Shown piece by piece: positions 1 through 6,400 of a DNA stretch of 7,456 bases. The stretch covers positions 1-7,456 of the forward strand of contig CALMBE010000093.1 of assembly GCA_937860165.1 (NCBI GenBank), in the 5' to 3' direction. Made by a program: the position numbers and the translations under genes. Each line of letters begins with the position of its first letter. The first letter of the stretch is position 1. The notes under the pieces were generated by a model. That model worked only from the letters and a program-made list of their open reading frames with translations, searched no databases and was not told the origin of the DNA. The stretch comes from an uncultured Planctomycetaceae bacterium (lineage in GTDB: Bacteria > Planctomycetota > Planctomycetia > Pirellulales > Lacipirellulaceae).

Positions 1-37
1 ATCTACACTCTTTCCCTACACGACGCTCTTCCGATCT
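1..37 (+). other. Illumina TruSeq/P5 adapter remnant (not biological)
   Basis: These 37 bases match, as I recall it, the 3' part of the Illumina TruSeq universal (P5) adapter, ending in the familiar CGCTCTTCCGATCT. Genuine genomic sequence starts at 38. Read on the minus strand the adapter adds the residues DRKSVV and a TAG stop (16-18) to the transporter gene, a typical artefact C-terminus in databases. It shows that this contig end was not trimmed. Confidence 0.98.
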
Positions 38-615
38 AGTAAATGTCCGGCATCGAAGCCCATGGAAGCCAAGGCTGCCAACACGCCTCCAGCCATCGTG
101 GCGAATCCGCCGACCATTACAGCGTTTAACTCCGAAGTGGTCATGCTGTTGATGTAGGGTCGAATCACCAAGGGGGCCTCGGTCTGCCCGACGAACACAT
201 TCGCCGCCGCCGAGAGTGTTTCCGCTCCGGAAGTCCGCATGGACTTTTGCATGACCCAAGCCATCACCGAAACGACCTTCTGCATTACTCCGTAGTAATA
301 GAATATCGACATAAATGCCGAGAAAAAGATGATCGTCGGCAGGACCTTAAAGGCAAAATAGTGCTCGGCATAGGTTTCGCCGAACACAAAACTCGTCCCG
401 GCATTGACGCATTCCAGCAGACCCACAAAGACCCCATCGACCTTATCGAATAGCCACTTGCCTTGGGTCGTCTTGAGAAACACGACAGCAAACAGGAATT
501 GTAGGCCTAAACCGCAGACAACCGTGCGCCAGGGAAACTTGGACTTGTGCGAGCTCATCAGCCAAGCCAGGGCGATCATCGCCACAATGCCAAACAAACT
601 GTTGAAATGCTGCAT
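38..615 (-). CDS. nupC: Concentrative nucleoside transporter, CNT/NupC family (3' end missing)
   Basis: An inner-membrane symporter that takes up nucleosides with Na+ or H+. About 193 genuine residues are present, against roughly 400 in the family, so this is the N-terminal half. The start shows the usual CNT pattern: a hydrophobic helix (about residues 7-21), a short basic loop with PWR, then a second helix in GLGLQFLFAVVFLKT. Further helices follow around 65-78 and 92-110. The re-entrant hairpin HP1 carries GQTEAPL at 143-149; in the Vibrio CNT structure the equivalent Gln-Thr-Glu contacts the nucleobase. I chose the ATG at 613-615 over the in-frame TTG at 628-630, because GGGAA lies 8 nt upstream of the ATG and it fits the family N-terminus. 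The TTG has no ribosome site. The frame then runs into adapter sequence, so the apparent C-terminus and stop are false. It follows upp by 38 bp on the same strand, suggesting one transcript for pyrimidine salvage. The substrate range cannot be told. Confidence 0.93.
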
Positions 616-623
616 GAAACTAT

Positions 624-628
624 TTCCC
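624..628 (-). promoter_or_regulatory. Ribosome binding site of the nucleoside transporter
   Basis: GGGAA on the minus strand, 8 nt before the ATG at 613-615. It decides the start against the TTG further upstream. It lies in the 38-bp gap after upp, where I see no terminator hairpin. Confidence 0.5.
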
Positions 629-653
629 AAGGGAAAATGCGATTAGTACAGGA

Positions 654-1349
654 TCAATGCGACCGAACGGTATTGAAAATTCGATCACCTGCGTCCCCCA
701 ATCCCGGCACGATGTACTTCCGGTCGTTCAGCACGGGGTCGATCTTACAAACAAAAATTTGTGCCTCCGGGAATTGAGCCGCGACTGCATCAACCCCTTC
801 TCGGGAGGCGATCAACGACACCACCTTGACTTGCTTGACACCCCATTCGCGCAGTGTCATCAGGGCAGCCATCGCCGAGCCGCCGGTCGCCAACATTGGG
901 TCCAGCACGATAGCAACATCGACCGGGTGCTGTGGGGGAAGATTGTCGTAGTAACGCACCGGCTGGGCCGTTTCTTCGTCGCGGTAAAGTCCCAAGTGCC
1001 ACACCTCGGCCATCGGCAGTAATTCGAGCACCGGATCAACCATTCCCAAGCCCGCCCGCAGGATCGGCACCAGTCCGACGCGCTGGCTGAGCTCAACTCC
1101 CGGAGTTTCCGTGAGCGGAGTTTCGATCATTGTTTTCGAGAGACAAAGGTCCTTCGTCGCCTCATAAGCCAAGAGCGTCGCCAGTCGCGTGACTGACGCA
1201 CGGAAGAGCGAAGGCTGTGTCGTCTTGTTTCGCAGTCGAGTCAGATGCACCTGAATCAACGGGTGATTCACCTCGGTGATTCCCCCTTGAGCAGGGTGAA
1301 TGGAAGATTCCATCGGACGGTCAACACGCAGTTCGGCAGTCGTAGACAT
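654..1349 (-). CDS. upp: Uracil phosphoribosyltransferase
   Basis: A cytoplasmic salvage enzyme: uracil + PRPP gives UMP + diphosphate. The 231-residue product aligns with E. coli Upp (208 aa) from ITEVNHPL (residues 24-31) to the end. Signatures are VPILRAGLGM at 94-103, the PRPP-binding loop LDPMLATGGSA at 149-159, and the C-terminal uracil-binding stretch YIVPGLGDAGDRIFNT at 212-227, so it looks intact and functional. I chose the ATG at 1347-1349 because CAGGA lies 8 nt upstream. An in-frame ATG at 1410-1412 would add 21 unconserved residues and has no clear ribosome site; the ATG at 1311-1313 is also possible. The chosen start leaves a tail of about 20 residues not found in E. coli. It is first in an apparent operon with the downstream nucleoside transporter. 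The 241 bp separating it from hemQ (1350-1590) hold no gene and no promoter I can name. Confidence 0.97.
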   Translation of the reverse strand: MSTTAELRVDRPMESSIHPAQGGITEVNHPLIQVHLTRLRNKTTQPSLFRASVTRLATLLAYEATKDLCLSKTMIETPLTETPGVELSQRVGLVPILRAGLGMVDPVLELLPMAEVWHLGLYRDEETAQPVRYYDNLPPQHPVDVAIVLDPMLATGGSAMAALMTLREWGVKQVKVVSLIASREGVDAVAAQFPEAQIFVCKIDPVLNDRKYIVPGLGDAGDRIFNTVRSH

Positions 1350-1350
1350 G

Positions 1351-1363
1351 GCAGGATTCCTGC
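1351..1363 (-). promoter_or_regulatory. upp ribosome binding site inside a 13-nt palindrome
   Basis: The AGGA of the likely upp ribosome site (minus strand, 1358-1361) lies inside a perfect small palindrome, GCAGGA-T-TCCTGC, which starts one base from the ATG. A single-base loop cannot form as such, so any hairpin would open a few pairs. It might hide the ribosome site or bind a dimeric protein, or it may be chance. Confidence 0.3.
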
Positions 1364-1590
1364 TGGGAGTTGCATGGAGGGCCAAAGCTTCCGGAATTGG
1401 CTTTGAGGCCATTCTAATCTGCAGCCCGACGCATGAGAAGCTGCTAACAGGAGAACTCAGTCAGACTCGGACGAGCGAATCTGCCGTGGGACGAGAAGAT
1501 AATCCGATTCCGCAGGATCGCCGGGTAAGCTCTCGTTAGGAGAAAAGCAGGCACGTCGCACGTCGCCACAGCCTTGGGCTTCAACGGTAG

Positions 1591-2442
1591 CTACTGAGGA
1601 CCGATCTGGCAGTGCCGCAGCATTTCGGCTGGTGAACAGACATAACTCACCAGAAAGGGCCCAAACTCGGCGTAGCGGGCGCTGGCCTCGTCGAACCGCA
1701 TGCGGTAGACGATGTCCTTGAGATACTCGGGATTAGCGGCCCAGAGGGTGACGCCCCATTCCCAATCATCGAAACCGAGGCTCACCGAAATCAATTGCGA
1801 AACTTTTCCGGCAAAGGCCATGCCGCTGCGGGCATGTTCGCTCATTAGGGCGTTGCGTTCTGCCTTGGTGAGCGTGAACCAGTTCTCGCTTACCTTGCGT
1901 TTCTTGTTCATCGGATAGAAGCAAGTGCTGGGCCAAGCGGGAAAATCAGGCGTCAACCGCTGCCGGTTCATTCCTTCCAAGCGATCCGCATACCCCTTCA
2001 CCTTGGCCGAGTAAGTGGGGCTATCGGTGGTTTCCCCTTCGGCCAATAGTCGCTGGCCGAATTCTTCCACGCTGGGGACGTACTCGCTGATCTCGGTCAT
2101 TGAGACAAAAGAATAGCGACACTCAAGTGCATGCCCCAATGGCGATGCCAACATTCGCTGATTAACGCGCTCGACCTTCAGGGGGTCAGGGTCCATCAAC
2201 ATCAACCCGAAGTCTGCCTTGTGGCCGCTGACGACCGACGTTTGCAGACGAAGCGGCGAATCACCACTCGCGGGATCCAGCACCGCAATCACTGCGGCAC
2301 TGCCGGCTGCGATTGCCTCCGGCGACATCCCCGCGAGTGCGGCGCGATTCCACGAATAGTAAAGATGGCTCGAGTGCCAACCCCCTCCGGCCGGAGAAAG
2401 CGAGACCTCGGAACTGGGCGATGTTACGTGCGGGCGACTCAT
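1591..2442 (-). CDS. hemQ: HemQ / coproheme decarboxylase (chlorite dismutase-like fold)
   Basis: Carries out the last step of the coproporphyrin-dependent haem pathway: two oxidative decarboxylations of Fe-coproporphyrin III by H2O2 to give haem b, in the cytoplasm. The product has 283 residues, slightly longer than the ~250 of Firmicutes HemQ. The N-terminal half opens with WHSSHLYYSWNRAAL (about 22-36). The C-terminal half carries the diagnostic FYPMNKKR (175-182): Tyr176 and Lys180 match the catalytic Tyr and Lys of the S. aureus enzyme (YPMxK). His203 in MSEHARSGMAFAGKV matches the proximal haem ligand. DDWEWGVTLWA (225-235) and YRMRFDEASARYAEFG (246-261) are almost the same as in Bacillus HemQ. 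A catalytic Tyr rather than His separates it from the actinobacterial type. True chlorite dismutases lack the YPMxK motif, so that activity is unlikely. The start ATG is kept because it opens just before family homology, although its ribosome site is weak. It stands alone, with gaps on both sides. Confidence 0.92.
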   Translation of the reverse strand: MSRPHVTSPSSEVSLSPAGGGWHSSHLYYSWNRAALAGMSPEAIAAGSAAVIAVLDPASGDSPLRLQTSVVSGHKADFGLMLMDPDPLKVERVNQRMLASPLGHALECRYSFVSMTEISEYVPSVEEFGQRLLAEGETTDSPTYSAKVKGYADRLEGMNRQRLTPDFPAWPSTCFYPMNKKRKVSENWFTLTKAERNALMSEHARSGMAFAGKVSQLISVSLGFDDWEWGVTLWAANPEYLKDIVYRMRFDEASARYAEFGPFLVSYVCSPAEMLRHCQIGPQ

Positions 2443-2533
2443 GGGAATTGCAAAGTTCTCGAATTAAATGGAGCAAGCGAGCAAAGTCTGTCCGCATCGT
2501 AGCAAATCTCCTAGCAAGGTGGTAAGGCATGGC

Positions 2534-2554
2534 TCAAAAATAACTTCCCCATTT
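2534..2554 (+). repeat. Left terminal inverted repeat
   Basis: Begins TCAAAAATAACTTC, which is perfectly repeated in inverse at 2826-2839. After two mismatches (CC here, GG on the other side) the match resumes with CATTT, giving 19 of 21 identical positions. Confidence 0.75.
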
Positions 2555-2564
2555 CAGAATAAAC

Positions 2565-2588
2565 CGCAGAGTCGCTGAGACGCAGAGA
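2565..2588 (+). repeat. Three 8-nt units of the CGCAGAG type
   Basis: Three units in a row: CGCAGAGT, CGCTGAGA, CGCAGAGA. From memory, arrays of 'cgcagagacgcagag' type are scattered between genes in many environmental bacterial genomes. Its function is unknown. Confidence 0.6.
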
Positions 2589-2644
2589 AAAAGTGGAAGT
2601 AATTAGGCGAGCCGTAAGCGTCAGCGCCCGGAGTTTATTCAAGT

Positions 2645-2704
2645 TGTCATTTCGAGGTACTCCGAGAAATCTGGCCAGATCCCTCGGAGTACCTCGAAAT
2701 GACA
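2645..2704. repeat. 60-bp nested palindrome
   Basis: Two perfectly complementary 22-base arms, 2645-2666 and 2683-2704, enclose 16 bases that themselves hold a perfect 12-bp palindrome (ATCTGGCCAGAT, 2669-2680). Only the AA/CC pair of dinucleotides at 2667-2668 and 2681-2682 fails to match, so 56 of 60 bases can pair in principle. On the minus strand it reads as a peptide ending GVPRNDN. I remember such 'RNDN' pseudo-peptides as typical translations of dispersed palindromic repeats in metagenome bacteria, not real proteins. There is no T tract, so it is not a standard terminator. Confidence 0.85.
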
Positions 2705-2740
2705 TTTGGTTACGCATCTGCGATGCAACAATTTAGAATA

Positions 2741-2750
2741 CCCCCCCCCC
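2741..2750 (+). repeat. Run of ten C
   Basis: A homopolymer of ten C inside the repeat element. Its true length is uncertain in short-read data and it may vary between cells by slippage. It lies in no gene and in no recognisable promoter. Confidence 0.9.
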
Positions 2751-2763
2751 AAGTAATTAACGT

Positions 2764-2788
2764 CTCTGTGACCTCCGTGGCTCCGTGG
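2764..2788 (-). repeat. 8-nt units of the CCACGGAG type
   Basis: On the minus strand this reads CCACGGAG twice, then GTCACAGAG. It is the counterpart, in inverse orientation, of the array at 2565-2588, but with a different unit sequence. The two arrays are therefore relatives rather than copies. Confidence 0.6.
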
Positions 2789-2818
2789 TAAAATTACTTC
2801 CGGCTTGCAGCAAGCACC

Positions 2819-2839
2819 AAATGCCGAAGTTATTTTTGA
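2819..2839 (-). repeat. Right terminal inverted repeat
   Basis: Inverse partner of 2534-2554 with two mismatches. The outermost 14 bases are a perfect match. Confidence 0.75.
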
Positions 2840-3000
2840 ATTGTTCCTAACCGATTCTAGATCGACATGCTGTCTCTACTATCTGATTTCGGTTGCTCAA
2901 TACTCCACTTTTGACTCATCGCAGTTCCAGCTAGCCGTTCCTCCATGGATGGCAATGAATGCCCTGATCGCTCACGCGATTTGAGCAAAATCGGGACACT

Positions 3001-3408
3001 CTACTTCAAGGACGACAGAAATTCGACCACGTCAAGAAACTCGGCCGGCGATATCGTGCTACCGAGGTTTTCCGGCATACTGCTCTGCTTTGTCTCGAAT
3101 ACTTCATCAATGTCGTCGCTAGTGAAAGTTTTTTGAATTCCCTCGGGGAGGGCGAGTGTGAATGAGTCCTCTTCCTTGTTAATGACAAATCCAGTAATCG
3201 GTAGTCCGTCGGCCGTGAGCACAGTCGTCGTGACGTACTTGGGATCCACCTTCTTGCTTGGCTCGATAATCGCTTCGATCAACTCTCGGCGCTTGAGTCG
3301 CTTGCCGACATCGCTAAGGTTCGGGCCAAATTCGTAACCTTTGCTCCCTACCTTGTGGCAATTGGCGCAAACGCGGCCAAAGACCGCCTTGCCATTCTCG
3401 ACATTTCC
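3001..3408 (-). other. C-terminal cytochrome c domain (CxxCH)
   Basis: Residues 1345-1479 of the large protein. CANCH (1358-1362) binds one c-type haem covalently, with His1362 as proximal ligand. FGPNLSDVGKRL (1371-1382) and AIIEPSKKVDPKY (1390-1402) are typical of the planctomycete cytochrome domain TIGR02603. Met1455 in SSMPENL is the likely distal ligand. The domain would pass electrons from the dehydrogenase part to a soluble or membrane acceptor, and it implies export, because haem c is attached outside the cytoplasm. Confidence 0.9.
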
Positions 3409-6400
3409 AGCAAGCATTTCGAGTGCAGCATAAGAATAGTTGCGGATGTCTTCTGAATTATCAGAATCGAGTGCAGCTTTGAGCGGTTTGACGGCAGCCA
3501 GGCCGGGCCGCTGGCGAGCAAGGTATTCGTCCAAGAATTCCTGCGCTTGTAAATTCTCGGACGCCAAGGTTCCTGCCTGAAACGCGTCGGTCCAAACTGG
3601 TTCGAGGGCACCGATTGTCTGTTGGAGTATGTAGTTCAGATAAGAGTCGCGTGGCTGTTCCAGCACGGCCAGCGCCCCTTCCACCGATTCAACTGTTGGG
3701 AAAAAACTCAGGCCACGCACGGCTTCGAGTCGCACACGAGGATGCTTGTCCCGCACCTGCGCAACGAGCAACGAGAATGCGTTGGGAAGGTACTCGCGTT
3801 CGTCAGCAACGAGATGAGTTGCCGCAGCTCGCGCTTGAAACGACTTAGCAGAGAGTACACCATTCAATGTTTCCTCGTCGACGGCGTGATGTCCTTGCAA
3901 TACCCACAGCGCTTCGCACTTCAATCGGTCATACTCTGGATTCTTGGACTTGAGTTGCAATACCCACTGCTTGACCGCAGTGGTGACCGCCGCCCGAGGT
4001 CGATCACCGAGTTCCCGGCGTGCTCGATAGCGGGTGCGAGGTTCGTAGATTTGAAGCTGTTCCAAGAGCTCTGTCTCGCTCTTGCCAGCTTGAGTAATCG
4101 GTTCCAGCAACGGGCGATCTTTCGCGACAAGTCGGTAGATACGCCCGTGGATGTGATCGCGGCTAGGGTCGCGCTGGGAATACTGCATGTGACCAATCAG
4201 GGCGTTGCACCAATCGCCAAACCAAAGCGCGCCATCAGGGCCAATCTGGGGATCGGTAGGCCGAAAGTTTTTGTCGCTGCTAATGAGCAGGTCATCTCCC
4301 TGAGAAGATTTCATCAGACGCTCTCCGTGGAAGCCGGAGCCATCGTCTTGAATCGCAAACCGCGGAATGCCATTCATGTTGATCACACAGGCATAAATAA
4401 ACTGTCCCTGCACATCGTCAGGAAAGTGGCGAGAGTAAAGAAACTCGCTTCCTACCGCGGGTCGCATGCCCTGGTTGTTGAAGATCGGATCAATGCCTCG
4501 GCGTCCCGGAAACTGTGCACCCGAAAGTAGCGTAGCCCAGGTTTGATTGGCGTTGGTGCCATCCCCCACGATCCCCTGCCCCCAGGGGTCGAATACGTTG
4601 CACCAAGGGTTTGCATAACCAGGGGTATTGAAATGACAAATCTTCATTGTGGTTGGATCGAGGACATAGGACCCCGAGGCGTCGCGATGCCGAAAAGGTC
4701 CCCAGGGCGTTTCAACTGCCGTGTGCATCGAAAACCCTTCAAGAATATGCAGCAGACCGCCGTTAGACCATTCGTATGCGCCGATGGCTTGATGCGTGTC
4801 GTCGCTCGCCCAACCGTCAAGCAAATGGACGACGACGTCGGCCTGATCGTCGCCGTCAGTATCTTTGAGCCAAATGAGCCGTGGCTGGTCGGTCACCAAA
4901 ACTCCACCGTTCCAAAATTCAAACCCCGTGGGACAATGGAGCTTGTCGTAAAATGTCGTGCATTTGTCAGCGCGGCCATCGTTGTCCAAGTCTTCCAGGA
5001 TAAGCAAGCGGTCGCTCGGCTTGGGGTTGCCTGGCTTCCACTGGGGATAAGTGGGCATGCATGAGACCCATAATCGGCCCCGGTTGTCGAAATTGATCTG
5101 AACCGGTTTCGTAAGTTCGGGAAACTCACGCTCACTTGCAAACGCCTGTACTTCAAATCCGTCTGGGACTCGCATCGTGACGATGCACTCTTCTGGCGAA
5201 AGATAATTCAATTCCTCAGGCTCGGAATACTCTTGGCTTGGGTTCCCGAACCGCGTGACTGGCACGTTGAGCTCACCAGTCGCGCTATCGTCGGGAGGGC
5301 CGGGCGATTTCCCCTGAGCAATTTCCCAAACACGTCGATCGCGGACGGCAACCATCGCACGTATCTTGGCGTACTCTAGTGGAAATGTTTCTGTATCCCA
5401 AGTCCGCCGGCCGCCATAGACGTACCACCCGTTGAGCATGCGATAGTCTTGTTGGTGAACCCAAGACTTGTCGTTGACCGCGCTCAGTAGTCGGTTGAAA
5501 GAGTCTGACTCGAGGTGCGCAGGATTGGACCTGCCAAAGAGGGCTTGATCCAGCAGCAGACCAACTTCGCGATCGCCCGCTTTGTTTAAATGGTAGCCGT
5601 TGATCGTAAACTGCATACCTGGCTTAGTAGCGAACAGGGTCTCGGTAGGTGAGAACAAGTCGACGTACGCAAGCCCGCGGACTACGGCAACCTCTTTCAC
5701 GATATTTGTGTAGCGCCGGAGTTGTTCATTACGCTCGTCGGCATTAGGCCAGTAAGGATTGCCGGTCGGCTCCCAGGCAATGGGCGAGATGAGTACGAAA
5801 CGTGGCGCAGCCCCTGACGGACTGCACGGATACTGCTTCGCCAGATCGTCGAGATATTTTTCATAAGCAATACGAAAAGCCGATTCACCATCGGGACCGG
5901 CGAAAGACTCGTTGAAGCCGAAAAAGCAGAGGTAGGTGTCGGGGCTAAACACCTGAAGTGGATCGTCAATGAGCGTGTAACTGCTAGGTCGCTGCCGATT
6001 ATCGACCGCATCGCTAGGCCAGGCGAAGTTTCGGAGTACCAATTGCTGATGCGGAAATCGGCTGTGAACGAGGGCTTCAAAATTCCCGAACAGATTCATC
6101 CGCTCGGCGAGTGAATTGCCGACCAGTGCAATCCGTTCATTCTTATCGAACCGCAGCGGCAAAGTGCCAACCGTTGACTTAGCCTCAAGTGCATGGTCCT
6201 GTGGCTTCACACCGTGCTGGTAACCGTCGAATCCATAAGCGGTCGGTTTGTATTCGCCGACCAGGGCCACATCCGCTTTCTCGGGAACTTCCAGGGCGAG
6301 CCCCCAGTAGACGGCATTCACAATGAGCCGCCGCAGGTCTTCGGACGTGAGGTCGGTAGCAGCCCCCAGGGTAGTGCAAAAGATGCGGTTGGTTGTGCCA

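Larger units (their letters stand above)
2534..2839. mobile_element. MITE-like non-coding element with 21-bp terminal inverted repeats
   Basis: A 306-bp element without a gene, bounded by inverted repeats that match at 19 of 21 positions. Inside, several motifs recur in inverted orientation on both sides of a central palindrome: GAG-rich 8-nt arrays (2565-2588 and 2764-2788), GGAAGTAATT (2595-2604) with AATTACTTCC (2792-2801), and a small hairpin GCTTGC-A-GCAAGC (2803-2815). The size, inverted termini and lack of a transposase fit a MITE or a composite of REP-like repeats. No clear target-site duplication flanks it, so mobility is inferred only. Lying between two genes on the same strand, its folded RNA might also limit read-through into hemQ. 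Confidence 0.55.
2443..3000. other. 558-bp gene-free region between hemQ and the large multidomain gene
   Basis: No credible coding sequence on either strand. 2443-2533 is the hemQ leader, with a short alternative reading frame but no promoter I can defend. 2534-2839 is the repeat element described separately. 2840-3000 lies just downstream of the large gene's stop and shows only a weak GCTCA/TGAGC hairpin (about 2970-2986) without a T tract, so I do not call a terminator there. Confidence 0.7.

Noticed and set aside
628..630. TTG start for the nucleoside transporter
   Set aside because: It has no ribosome site upstream; the ATG at 613-615 has one and fits the family N-terminus.
1551..1566. 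Tandem GCACGTC repeated twice between hemQ and upp
   Set aside because: Two 7-nt units in a row are easily explained by chance and lie at no defined promoter.
1591..2442. Chlorite dismutase (perchlorate respiration)
   Set aside because: The YPMNKK motif with Tyr176/Lys180 is specific to HemQ, and no perchlorate reductase gene is nearby.
2511..2717. 68-codon minus-strand frame ending near 2511
   Set aside because: It is the translation of the palindromic repeat (GVPRNDN type), not a protein gene.
2534..2839. CRISPR array or tRNA/rRNA in the gene-free region
   Set aside because: The repeats are inverted or in short contiguous units without regular spacers, and no tRNA cloverleaf or rRNA sequence is visible.
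2964..3000. Terminator hairpin just after the large gene
   Set aside because: Only a 5-bp stem (GCTCA/TGAGC) with a 7-nt loop and no T tract; too weak to call.
3622..4530. A 302-codon open frame on the plus strand
   Set aside because: It lies wholly antisense to the dehydrogenase/HEAT part of the large gene, whose domains and motifs are clear, and its product shows no recognisable motif. It is a shadow frame.
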